Virus record (IMG/VR): IMGVR_UViG_3300009370_001221
Coordinates: 124,001-188,000 of that record
Strand: one strand, 5' to 3'
DNA from: a virus
DNA: 64,000 bases
The notes below the pieces were generated by a model that did no database searches, was not told the DNA's origin, and saw nothing but the letters and a program-made list of their open reading frames with translations. The stretch's first letter is position 1, and each line of letters begins with the position of its first letter. Position numbers and translations under genes: made by a program. Of this stretch, positions 8,167 to 19,500 are shown in pieces.

Positions 8167-9672
8167 ATGGTACGACGAGAATTTAATATAGGCGCACCTA
8201 CTGATGCTAAATCAAAAATTGAACGCCGTGGTCCAGGCCCATATGTTGGTATAGTAAAGGGATTTGGTGATCCATCTGGTATGAACAGAATTGCTGTTTA
8301 TATACCTGCATTGCAAAGCCAACGTCTATCATCTCAAACAACTAATCAAAAACAAGAAACTCGAGCAAATACTGTGTTATGTAATTTATTACTTCCATAT
8401 TATGGTAGAACAAATCGCACAGGTAATGAAAAATCATCGTATGCTGGTACATCAAAATCATACGGAATGTGGTTCCCTACACCAGACGTAGATAGTCTTG
8501 TAATGGTAATATTTGTTGATGGTAAGCAAGAAGAAGCATATATTATAGGAGGTGTTCCTGAGCCATATATGCTTCACATGGTACCAGGCATTGCAACTAG
8601 TCCAGCATTTCATCCCAATACTGCAACAACAAAAGCAGGAATAAAGTCTGTTATGGCCGGTGGTACTGCCGAATTACCAGTAGCAGAGTTTAATAGACAA
8701 GCCGCTGAAGAAAGAAATGACTTTTTAAACATTTTAAAACCATTACATCCATTAGCTGATATATTAATGTCACAAGGATTGCAAAATGATTATGTTAGAG
8801 GACTTTCAACATCTAGCGCACAACGTGAATCTCCGTCCAATGTTTTTGGTGTTTCTACTCCTGGACCATTAGATCCTAACGGTCCTAAAATAAAACAAGG
8901 ATTGGTTACTCCACAAAATCCTGGTTATGATTGGCCTGCTAATCGAGATAGTGGCCATACTTTTGTCATGGATGATGGTGACAATAGTGGTAGAAATAGA
9001 AACATTAGATTAAGAACAGGAACTGGCCATCAAATATTATTAAATGATACAGATGGTATAATTTATATAGGCAACGCAACTGGTACTACTTGGGTTGAAA
9101 TGACTAATGAAGGACAAATTGATGTGTTTAGTAAGCAAGATGTTAGTGTGCATACTGAAGGCAACATGAACTTTTTAGCAGATAAAAATGTTCATATACA
9201 ATCTGGTGAGGATTTAGTTATGCTTGCTGGGCACAATCTAAGAGTTGAAACAAATCCTGCCTCAGTAAGTGGTAAGGGACATGCCCATTTCTTTATTAAT
9301 GGTAATATGAAACAAACTGCTACAGGTACATTTAATATTAAATCAACAGACTGGTTTAATGTTACTGCCAAAGAAGCAATTAGTGTTACAACTTTAGCTT
9401 GTATGTATTTTAAAAGTGGCGGTGGCAAGGAGAATCCAATTAAACTTAATACAGAAGTAGGTAACCCGGCTGAAGAAGCATCGCATATTCCGTTATACGA
9501 AAAACCATGGGTTACGTTGGATGATAAAACTGAAACTTATAAAGTAGATGGCGAAAATCAATATACAATCGCAATGCAACGTGTTCCAATGCATGAACCA
9601 GATCCGCGCGATCATCAGAACGGCCTAGGGCCTACTGTTGGCAGTCCTCCACATGTAACTAAAAAACCATAG
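8167..9672 (+). CDS. 5: gp5-like baseplate central spike protein, no lysozyme domain
   Basis: The protein has an N-terminal OB-fold region (PGPYVGIVKGFGDPSGMNRIAVYIPAL, then TSKSYGMWFPTPDVDSLVMVIFVDG and EAYIIGGVPEP), typical of gp5/VgrG spikes. The C-terminal half carries the spaced glycine/valine pattern of a triple-stranded beta-helix (IDVFSKQDVSVHTEGNMNFL, HIQSGEDLVMLAGHNLRVET, MKQTATGTFNIKSTDWFNV). In T4, gp5 has a lysozyme domain between these two parts. Here the 501 residues show a Pro/Ser-rich linker instead, with no recognisable lysozyme catalytic pattern. It therefore probably punctures the outer membrane mechanically. A tail of His, Pro and Asp near the C-terminus may be a tip or metal site. 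It begins one base after the stop of the hub gene. Confidence 0.82.
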   Translation: MVRREFNIGAPTDAKSKIERRGPGPYVGIVKGFGDPSGMNRIAVYIPALQSQRLSSQTTNQKQETRANTVLCNLLLPYYGRTNRTGNEKSSYAGTSKSYGMWFPTPDVDSLVMVIFVDGKQEEAYIIGGVPEPYMLHMVPGIATSPAFHPNTATTKAGIKSVMAGGTAELPVAEFNRQAAEERNDFLNILKPLHPLADILMSQGLQNDYVRGLSTSSAQRESPSNVFGVSTPGPLDPNGPKIKQGLVTPQNPGYDWPANRDSGHTFVMDDGDNSGRNRNIRLRTGTGHQILLNDTDGIIYIGNATGTTWVEMTNEGQIDVFSKQDVSVHTEGNMNFLADKNVHIQSGEDLVMLAGHNLRVETNPASVSGKGHAHFFINGNMKQTATGTFNIKSTDWFNVTAKEAISVTTLACMYFKSGGGKENPIKLNTEVGNPAEEASHIPLYEKPWVTLDDKTETYKVDGENQYTIAMQRVPMHEPDPRDHQNGLGPTVGSPPHVTKKP

Positions 9673-9700
9673 TTATATATAGTAGCATATTATTAAATTA

Positions 9701-9708
9701 ACTAAATA
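9701..9708 (+). promoter_or_regulatory. Late promoter box before gp25, six bases from the ATG
   Basis: ACTAAATA, a late-box variant common in marine T4-like phages, ends six bases before the ATG of gp25 at 9715. With the usual spacing, transcription would start at about the ATG. No ribosome binding site fits in between. The same six-base spacing is seen at 28073. Confidence 0.55.
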
Positions 9709-9714
9709 TTGTAC

Positions 9715-10107
9715 ATGGCTATTACGTATAAAGGGTTTTCGACCTACAAAAAACAATTTTCCAACTCATACACTTTGAGTGGATTTGAACTTGCAAAACA
9801 AGATTTAACAAATCATTTTAACATTCGCAAGGGTGAAAAACTAATGAATCCAGAATTTGGGTCCATAGTTTGGGATGCATTATACGAGCCACTAACAGAC
9901 GAAATAGTATCTGAAATAGAAGAAGATATTAAAAGTATTATTGGGTATGATCCAAGATTGGAAGCAGAAAGCATATTGCTTGAACAGTATGAAAATGGAT
10001 TGCTTTTAGAATTACAAGTAAAATATATACCTGATCAAATATTAGGATCACTTTTGTTTGATTTTAATAACACATCTGGCCAAGTAACAGTGAGAGAAAC
10101 AGCATAA
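9715..10107 (+). CDS. 25: gp25 baseplate wedge protein
   Basis: A 130-residue member of the gp25/TssE family, a sheath-like wedge component found in all contractile injection systems. The conserved core is visible: DLTNHFNIRKGEKLMNPEFGS and WDALYEPLTDEI, followed by EEDIKSIIGYDPR. T4 gp25 has 132 residues. A TTG six bases upstream is in frame, but the ATG at 9715 gives the family-like N-terminus (MAITYKGFSTY) and is preferred. The stop overlaps the ATG of gp6 by one base (TAATG), as for co-translated wedge subunits. Confidence 0.9.
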   Translation: MAITYKGFSTYKKQFSNSYTLSGFELAKQDLTNHFNIRKGEKLMNPEFGSIVWDALYEPLTDEIVSEIEEDIKSIIGYDPRLEAESILLEQYENGLLLELQVKYIPDQILGSLLFDFNNTSGQVTVRETA

Positions 10108-13100
10108 TGGCATTAACAACAAGACAAAACACAATTTATCAAGCAGAAGATTGGAAGGTAGTATATCAATCTTTTATTAATGCTGATTTTGAAAGTTATG
10201 ATTTTGAAACATTGCGTAAGTCAATGATTGATTATCTTAAATTATATTACCCTGAAGATTTTAATGACTACGTTGAAAGTTCAGAGTTTATAGCATTAAT
10301 AGATCTTATTGCTTACATGGGACAAAATATTAGTTACAGAGTAGACTTAAACTCACGTGAAAACTTTCTTGCTACTGCTGAACGTAGAGAAAGCATATTA
10401 AGATTAGCAAGACTCGTTAGTTATAATTCTAAACGAAATATAAATGCTAGTGGAATGTTAAAATTGGCAAGTATTTCTACAACAGAAGATGTATATGATT
10501 CTAACGGAACAAACTTGGCAAATACTACTATTACATGGAATGACATTAACAATATTGATTATGCAGAGCAAGTTAATTTAATATTAAATGCCGCGATGGT
10601 AACAACACAAAAAGTTGGTACTCCCAATTTAAAAAGTACTCTCAATAATGTAAAAACAGAACAATATCAAATTAATATACCAGCAGGCACATTACCAATA
10701 TATTCTTTTACGAAAGAAGTAGAAGGCATTTCTATGGATTTTGAAATTACTAATGCTACATTTAAAGATAAAACTTATGTTTATGAACAGGCACCAAGTA
10801 ATGTATCCCCTTTTGGTATATTATATAGAAATGACGGTAAAGGAAACGGTAGTGCTAATACAGGATATTTTGTATATTTTAAACAAGGTATATTACAAAG
10901 TAGTAGTTTTACTATCAGTGATGCAATTCCTAATAGGCAAGTATTTGTTAATAATAGCAACATCTCTAATAATGATGTCTGGTTATATGAGTTAGATTCA
11001 AATAATGATTTATCTACGCTATGGACTCAAGTGCCGGCAGTAACAGGTAATAATATTATATTCAATAGTTTAAACAAAGATACAAGAACATTATATAGTG
11101 TAAACTCATTAGAAAGTGATCAAATATCATATGTTTTTGGTGATGGTATTTTTTCAAACATTCCACGCGGAACATATAGGGGTTACTTTAGACAAACCAA
11201 TGGTTTAGATTATATTATAAAAACAGACGACATGCAAAATGTTTCTATAGCCATGCCCTATATTAATAATAATAATTTAACGCATACATTAACATTTACA
11301 TTTAACTTGGAATCACAAGTTACAAATGCTACTACTAGAGAAACATTAGAGGACATTAAAACCAAAGCACCACAAAGTTATTATACACAAAATCGTATGG
11401 TAAATGGTGAAGATTATAATATATTTCCTATTACTTCTACAAATGAAATTATAAAAATTAAAGCAACAAATAGAACGTCGAGCGGTATTTCTCGCTACTT
11501 GGACGTAGTAGATCCAACAGCAAAATATTCTTCAACTAATATATTTGGCACAGATGGAATATTGTTTAGAGAATATTTCTCTAATACATTTGATTTTGAG
11601 TTTGCAAATGAAATGGATATATTACGAACAATTCGTGATAAGATAGAACCAATATTACGTGATGTGGGTAGTAAACATTATTACTTTGAAAAATATGATA
11701 GGATTACGGTTGGTGCAACGGTATGGGAACAAAGTACCACAAGTACTAATTCGAGCACCGGTTATTTTAAAAATAATTTAGGAGCATCTGTTCCTATAGG
11801 AGCATCTGCGCCAGCATCAGATAATAGAAAGTATTTGACCGGGAATGCCCTAGTAAAATTTAATGCACCAAGCGGCAAATATTTTAAATCAGATGGTAGT
11901 CTACATACTGGTAGTGTAGGCGATCCAGGTACATTTGCAAACATTTGGGCAATGATTAAAAGTGTAGTAGGTGATGGTCATAACAGTGGCGCAGGGAATT
12001 TAGCTAGCGGTGCCGGCCCAATTACAATTAGTGAGTTAATTGGTGATGGTGCTGAAGTTGCTGAAATTATTCCGCAGTTCATAACAGACTTGCCATCCGC
12101 TATGGAAACAGCAATGCTAACTAAAATCTTTAAACATGAAGAATTTGGTTTACGCTTTGATGCCACCACAAGAGAGTGGGTAATTATATTAGCGGCAGAC
12201 ATAGATACAACTTCTGAATTTTCATTTGCTTATGCTGGCGATACAACTAGTTTGAAAAGGGATGCAAGTTGGTTGATTAGATTTAAAAGTAACGGAACAA
12301 CATATACAACAACGTATAGAGGATTAAAGTATAGTATTGAAAGTGACATGGAAGCACGTTTTTACTTTGATAGTTCCGTTAAAATTTACAATTCACGCAC
12401 AGCAAAAACAGTCACAGATCAAGTTAATGTACTTGGTATTAATGCCCAACCTGATTCTAACACAGCAATGGATAAAGATCATATTTGGCAAATTTATGGA
12501 TTAGATACGGGTTTTTCAGGAGCAACAAATTCTCGCAGAGTACTAGTAACATTTTTGGATAGTGATGCTGACGGTATTCCAGATAATCCAGATCAATTTA
12601 CATTAGTTGTTGCCCCAACAGTAAATCCAAATACTAAATCAGTATTTTTTGAAAAGTTTACAGAAGAAAGTGGTGGGGAACAATGGAGATTAACTACTAA
12701 AACAGTTAATGTAACATATGCAACAGCAACAGCATTATCAGCTGCATCTACAACATTGTTTACTGATAAGGAAGTAATTTACTTGACTACAGATAAAGCA
12801 TTTAGAGTGTTCAATAAAACTGATAGTACATTTTTAGTCAGCACAGATTATAAAGTATATACTGGACGTAAATCACTTAAATTTAATTACAAACACAATT
12901 CACCATCAGATAGGAGAATTAATCCAGGGTTAAGCAATATTATTGATATGTATGTATTAACAAAAGCATATAGTAATGCATATACAAAGTACATTCAAGA
13001 TAATATAGGTATAGTTACTGAACCAACAACAAGTACAACAAACGAATTGAATACACAATTTAGTAACTTATTAGACTACAAAATGTTAAGTGATGAAATT

Positions 13101-13508
13101 ATTTTTCATCCAGTAAAATATAAACCATTATTTGGTGCAAAAGCATCAACTAACTTGCAAGCATCATTTAAAATTGTAAAAAATGCTAATTCAATAATAA
13201 CTGATACAGAAATTAAAACACAAACTATTGAAGCAATCAATGATTATTTTGATCAAAGTAATTGGGATTTTGGTGACACTTTTTATTTTACAGAATTATC
13301 AGCATATATTCACAATCAATTAACTCCGTATATTGCTACTGTTTTAATTGTACCAAAAGGTACGAATCAAAATTTTGGTAGTTTATTTGAAATACAAAGT
13401 AATAATGATGAAATTTTTATTAGTGATGCAAAAGTAGAAGATGTAGAAATTATAGATGCTGTAACTGCTTCTAAGATTAGAGCAAGCGGTACTATCATTA
13501 CTAGTTAG
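10107..13508 (+). CDS. 6: gp6 baseplate wedge protein (baseplate J-like), enlarged
   Basis: This is the central scaffold of the baseplate wedge, forming the iris-like ring with gp7 and gp53. The N-terminus is typical of gp6: DYLKLYYPEDFNDYVESSEF, LIDLIAYMGQNISYRVDLNSRENFLATAERRES. The first half contains the baseplate-J-like beta domains. The C-terminal region (FKIVKNANSIITDTEIKTQT and YFDQSNWDFGDTFYFTELSAYI) matches the gp6 dimerisation end. At 1133 residues it is about 470 longer than T4 gp6 (660). The extra length lies in the middle (about residues 560-900), a Ser/Thr/Gly-rich region that includes DSDADGIPDNPDQF, a calcium-loop-like DxDxDGxxD motif near residue 815. Confidence 0.92.
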   Translation: MALTTRQNTIYQAEDWKVVYQSFINADFESYDFETLRKSMIDYLKLYYPEDFNDYVESSEFIALIDLIAYMGQNISYRVDLNSRENFLATAERRESILRLARLVSYNSKRNINASGMLKLASISTTEDVYDSNGTNLANTTITWNDINNIDYAEQVNLILNAAMVTTQKVGTPNLKSTLNNVKTEQYQINIPAGTLPIYSFTKEVEGISMDFEITNATFKDKTYVYEQAPSNVSPFGILYRNDGKGNGSANTGYFVYFKQGILQSSSFTISDAIPNRQVFVNNSNISNNDVWLYELDSNNDLSTLWTQVPAVTGNNIIFNSLNKDTRTLYSVNSLESDQISYVFGDGIFSNIPRGTYRGYFRQTNGLDYIIKTDDMQNVSIAMPYINNNNLTHTLTFTFNLESQVTNATTRETLEDIKTKAPQSYYTQNRMVNGEDYNIFPITSTNEIIKIKATNRTSSGISRYLDVVDPTAKYSSTNIFGTDGILFREYFSNTFDFEFANEMDILRTIRDKIEPILRDVGSKHYYFEKYDRITVGATVWEQSTTSTNSSTGYFKNNLGASVPIGASAPASDNRKYLTGNALVKFNAPSGKYFKSDGSLHTGSVGDPGTFANIWAMIKSVVGDGHNSGAGNLASGAGPITISELIGDGAEVAEIIPQFITDLPSAMETAMLTKIFKHEEFGLRFDATTREWVIILAADIDTTSEFSFAYAGDTTSLKRDASWLIRFKSNGTTYTTTYRGLKYSIESDMEARFYFDSSVKIYNSRTAKTVTDQVNVLGINAQPDSNTAMDKDHIWQIYGLDTGFSGATNSRRVLVTFLDSDADGIPDNPDQFTLVVAPTVNPNTKSVFFEKFTEESGGEQWRLTTKTVNVTYATATALSAASTTLFTDKEVIYLTTDKAFRVFNKTDSTFLVSTDYKVYTGRKSLKFNYKHNSPSDRRINPGLSNIIDMYVLTKAYSNAYTKYIQDNIGIVTEPTTSTTNELNTQFSNLLDYKMLSDEIIFHPVKYKPLFGAKASTNLQASFKIVKNANSIITDTEIKTQTIEAINDYFDQSNWDFGDTFYFTELSAYIHNQLTPYIATVLIVPKGTNQNFGSLFEIQSNNDEIFISDAKVEDVEIIDAVTASKIRASGTIITS

Positions 13509-13516
13509 GAAACACC

Positions 13517-16500
13517 ATGGCCATACGTAAAACTGTAAATTTATTACCACAACAGTTCCAAACTGATGTAAATAAGAAATTTTTAAATGCTACATTAGAT
13601 CAATTAATATCTCCAGGAACAATGGAGATGTTATCTGGGTTTGTTGGGCGACGAGATGTTGATAATTTTAAAAATACAGATAGTTATATTGTTGAAACAG
13701 ATAATGATAGATTAAATTATCAACTTGAACCAGCAGTTACTATTAAAAAGGAATTGTCTGAAACAAAATATGATTTTGCCTCAACATATATAGATATTGT
13801 TAATTCAATTAGTGCCGCTGGCGGTGATAATAATAATCATGATAAACTGTTTAGTAATGAATATACAGTATGGTCACCACCAATTGATTATGACAAGACT
13901 ATTAACTATACAAAATATTACTGGCTACAAACAGGTCCAGATAGATGTGATATCACTGATCCTATCACTATTAGTGATATTGTAGGAAAGAAAACTTATA
14001 CATATACTTCAGTAGATGGCAATAAAACATTAAAATTTTCAACAGGACTTAAAGTACGATTTACTGGCACCGTTACGCCATCAACATACGCAAATATTGA
14101 TTATATTGTTGCGGACGTAGGCACAAGTATTAGATTAATTCCGTTAAGCGAATTATACACACCAGAGTCTGCTGTATATACATTAAGCAAAGATTACTTA
14201 ACTATCAAACGCGGTGCGATTGATGGTAACCAATGGAGTAATAATAACCGTTGGTTCCATGAAGAAATTATTGGAGTAACAGCAACATACAATAAAGATA
14301 CTGCTATATATGATTCAGCATTGCGAGCAAAAAGACCAATATTAGAATTTGATAATGATCTCAAATTATATGATTATGGTACAAAATTATTAACAACTGT
14401 TGATTTAGTTGATACAACTTTTACAGATGCTTTTACACAACTAGAAGGCGAGCCTGGCGGTTATATTGATGGTGTTGCATTGACCGCCGGACAAAAAGTT
14501 GTATTTACTGCCGATACTGATCCATTAGTAAATGGTTATATATATGATGTGCAATTTGTAACTATTGGCGGCGTAAGTGTTATTCATTTAGAAAAAAATA
14601 CTACTGTAGCAGATCCTGCAACAGATAATACTATTATTGTTAATAGCGGTGCTGATAATAAAGGCACACAATGGTATTACAAAAATAGTAAGTGGTACAA
14701 GGGACAAGTAAAAACTGGATTGAACCAAGCACCGATATTTGACGTATTTGATAAAAACGGAAATAGTTTTTCAACATACGCAAGTAGCACATTTGCTGGA
14801 TCAAATATCTTTAGTTATGCTGTAAACAGTGCCGGTACTGCTGACACAGAATTAGGCTTTGCCCTAACATATAAAAACTTTACTAACATTGGCGACATTA
14901 TTTTTAATGATAACCTAATTAAGGATAGTTTTTCATATACATCTGATGCCACAGCGGGCACTACAACATCCGTAAGACTTGCTACAGGATTCTTACATAA
15001 AAATACGGCTCTAACCACATATTCCACACTTTCTAATTGGGAAAAGGCTCCATTTGAAAGTAGACAATTTATACAAAATACTATTGTTGTAGGGTCAGAA
15101 TTAAAGCAATTTAAGGTAACTACTATTCCTAAAACGGAAACAACAGCAAAGAATTTAATTGTTACAGTAAATGGTAAGTTAAAAGAAAAAGGCACTGGTA
15201 CAACAACAAAAGATTATTATGTTACTACAGATACTGGATTTCAATATGTTAATTTTACAAACAATTTAACTATTGGCGATATATTAGTTATTAAGGTACA
15301 TACAGACACAAGTATTGAAAAATTAACTACTGGAGAGTTTTATACAATACCAACTAATTTAAGCAACAATCCACTAAATGATATGACAACTACTACTAAT
15401 TTTACATTAGGACAAGTTAGAGATCATATCAGTAGTTGTATTGAAAATAGTTTAGACTTTTCCGGTGCTACGTTAGGTAGTAATAATATTCGAGACATTG
15501 GCGATATTGCTACACTTGGTACTAAAATTATACAAAATACTGGCAGTTTGCTCAAAGCAGGTTATATGTTAACTAATGGAACATATAATTTAATTGACTC
15601 AATAACTCATGCTTCGAATGAATATAATAGATTTAAAAATCAATTTTTAAATAAAGCAAAAACTATTGGAGACTTTACAAGCACTTCAGATAGATTAGAC
15701 AAAACACTACGAGCAATGGCAGCTGAAAAAAATAGCACAATGCCATATTTTGATAGTGATATGGTAGCATTTTCAACAGACATTACGACATTATCATATA
15801 CAGTATTTGATATTGACAATAAACAATTTGAACTTAATACAACATATAATGACACAATCCCTGGACAAACAGCGGTATTAGTTTATAAAAATGATGTAAT
15901 GTTGTTAAAAGATCAAGACTATACTTTTTCTACTACCACACCGTTTGTTACTTTAACAAGTAACATTACATTGGCAGAAAACGATGTTATTAAACTTGTT
16001 GAATACACTAATACTGGTGGTAACTTTATTCCACCAACACCAACTAAATTAGGATTGTATCCTAAATATGTTCCAAGCAAATATTCTGATGACACATACA
16101 CAACTACTATTGACGTAATACAGGGACATGATGGATCTATTACACCAGCATATAGTGATTATAGAGATGATTTATTATTAGAGTTAGAAAGACGAATTTA
16201 TAATAATATAAAAGCAGTATATAACTTTAAGCTAGTAGATATTAATAGTGTAATACCATCTCGTTTTAGAAAAACACAATACTCAACAGACACTGTAAAC
16301 AACATATTAGCCATAGAATTAGCACAATGGGCGAATAATAATAATGTTGATTATACTAAAAATAGTTATTATGTTTCTGGTTCTGATTGGACTTACAATT
16401 ATAAAAACATAAAAGATACCTTAAGTGATGCGGAATTTTTACCAGGTTATTGGAGAGCAATTTACAAATACTTTTATGATACTGATCGCCCACACACTCA

Positions 16501-19500
16501 TCCGTGGGAAATGCTTGGATTTAGCATTAAACCAAGTTGGTGGGAAACAACTTACGGCCCTGCTCCATACACTAAAGACAACTTGGTGCTGTGGACAGAT
16601 ATAGAAGCAGGTAAAATTGTAAGTGGTGATAGAGCAGGCACATATATTGAATATGCTCGTCCTGGATTGGTGGCTACTTTTATACCAACTGACGCGGCCG
16701 GCGATTTAAAATCACCAACAAGTATTGGTATAGTTGGACTTGTGACTGGAGAAATTCAAGGAAACTTTTCAGTTGGGCACCAAGGCCCTGTTGAAACAGC
16801 ATGGCGCCGAAGCAGTTATTATCCTTTTGCAATTCAAATATTACTAGCCTTAACAAAACCAGCAAAATATTGTGAATTTATGTTTGATACAAGTAAAATA
16901 ACCACTAACATGTTGGGGCATTATGTTGATAAAACGACTACTTTACCTATTAAACCAAATGTATCTAAGATACATTCATACATTAATACAGATTCAACAG
17001 TTGATTATACATTAGGTTATAACAATTGGGTAGTAGATTATTCAAAATATTTAGGTCTTAATACAACAACATTTTATAAACAATTAAATGCTTTGGGTAT
17101 TAATTTAGCATATAAGATGTCGGGGTTTGCTGATAAAGATAAATTAAAAATCATACTAGAACAAATATCTCCTTCTAAATCCACAACAGATATTTTTATA
17201 CCACAAGAAGATTACAATTTTCATTTAATGGAAAGTAGTCCTATCCAAAGTATCAATTATAGTGGCGTAATTATTACAAGAAGCACGGGTGGTTGGAAAA
17301 TAGATGGTTATAATAAAAAACAACCAACATTTAAAATTTTACCAAGTATTATTACTAGTAATAGACGACGAACTGTAAGTGTTGGAGGATATGCTCCTAA
17401 ATGCTCAGAATTAATCACTGGGCGATCTTACTCTGTTAATGAATATATTAAATCTGGTGATATCTATTATCAAGTTAAAACTGCGTTTATAGCAGGTGAC
17501 GGTGATGACTTGGCTAATCTTACTCGCATTGCCAAATTACCCACAATTGGTGGCGTGTCAGCAACTCAATATGATGACTATAGCACAACAGTTGCAACTA
17601 TACCATATGGTAAAGAATACACAACAGTTCAAGAAGTATATGACTTTTTAATTAGTTATGGAAGATATTTAGAAAGTGTTGGCTTTGTATTTGATAATGT
17701 AACAAATGGGTTTGACTATATTGAAGATTGGAAAAATACTGCAAAAGAATTTTTATTCTGGACTTTGCATAACTTTTCTATAGGATCAATGATTACGTGT
17801 AGTGCTGGAGCAAATACTATTAAATTGAATTTAGTATCAGCACAAATTGATACAATGTCAAATAATATGTTACCATCGAGTGTTATAGATCAAAATAGAG
17901 ATAGAATTTCAGTAAACAATTTATTTTATAGTAGAATAGACAATAATTTTCAACTATCCGTTAGTGATAATACTGACGGTATATACGCGGCTACATTTAA
18001 TCCTATACAAACAGAACATTTATTAATACTTGAAAATGAAACAGTGTTTAAGGATGTTATTTGGTCATTATTTACTGGTAGTAGACAAAATAGAATTAAA
18101 CTAGTTGGTTATAAAACTGAACTATGGGATGGTACACAACAGTTACCAGGTTATGTATTATTAGATGATACCGTTGATGATTGGGACATTAATAAAAGTT
18201 ATCCAATTGGAGAAATAGTAAAATTTAAAGATAAATTTTATGCTAGTAAATTTAATCATGACCCAAATGATTTAACAGAACTTGGAAAATTTGACTTTAG
18301 TAAATGGAAATTATTAGATCGGGTTAATGGTGGCTTATTAACTAACCTAGACTCTAAAGCAGACAACTTTAGAGGTTATTATGAAATTGAAGATGATGGA
18401 AGAATTATAGAAACTGATACATTGGCATCTAATTTGATAGGTTTTCAAAATAGAAAATATTTAGAAAATTTACAAATTGGTGATATAGCTCAAAAGAAAT
18501 TCTATCAAGGATTTATTAAAGAGAAAGGCACATCATCTATTACTAATAAATTATTAAGAGCAAAACTACCAGCAATAGATAGCACACTTAACTTATACGA
18601 AGAGTGGGCATTTAGAGTTGGTGAGTACGGTTCTGTAGCAAGTTCACAAGTAATTGAATTTAAACTAAAAGAAAATGAATTTACAGATAATCCAGAACTA
18701 ATTGAGATTATTAATACTGCTGAACAATATAAAAATACAAATATTACACATAGGCCAAGTGACTTATATCAAAAACCACTTGAACCAAGACAGTTTAACA
18801 AAAATGTATTTAAAAATTTAGCAGAGGATATTAGCACAAGAGATTATTTGCCTGATGCTGGTTACGCACGTTTAGATGACGTACAGCACAAAGTATTAAG
18901 TCTAGAAAATTGGGTACCTAACAATACGGTAGACATTACTGAAAATATCAATATTGATACACAACTAATAGGTAAAACTTCTTATACTTCAACAGAAGGT
19001 ATAATCACAACACTAACAAATGGTATGGTAGTTAAATTTACTGGAATTAATACTATTCCTACCTCATATAAAACTGGTACTTGGATAGTAACTGGTGTTG
19101 ATGAATCTATAAAACTTACTGAAAAAAGCGAGTATTTAAATTCTCTAAATGTAGGTGATAAAATGTGGGTTGCAAATTCTGCTACATATCCACCAACATA
19201 CGCAGAAAATTCAAATGACTGGAATGTATATAGAATAACAAGTACTAAAAATAATCCTATATCTATAACAGGAGATACGATTGCAAATACTATTAAAGTA
19301 ACATTTAAAAATCCTGTAGATTCTATATTAGTAAATGAGATTATAATTTTACGAAGATTTGTTGATAGTACTATCCCTGCAATAGACTGGAGCGGGGTTT
19401 ACAAAGTTAAAACTAATTTTACTAGCGATGGACTCAATGTATTAGAATTATATGCCGATTTGGATCTATCTGCATCATTTGAAACTTTATCTTTAAATGA

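Noticed and set aside
13517-13900. Naming the giant protein T4 gp7
   Set aside because: The N-terminus does not resemble the T4 gp7 start I remember. Only the position matches, so the name is left open.
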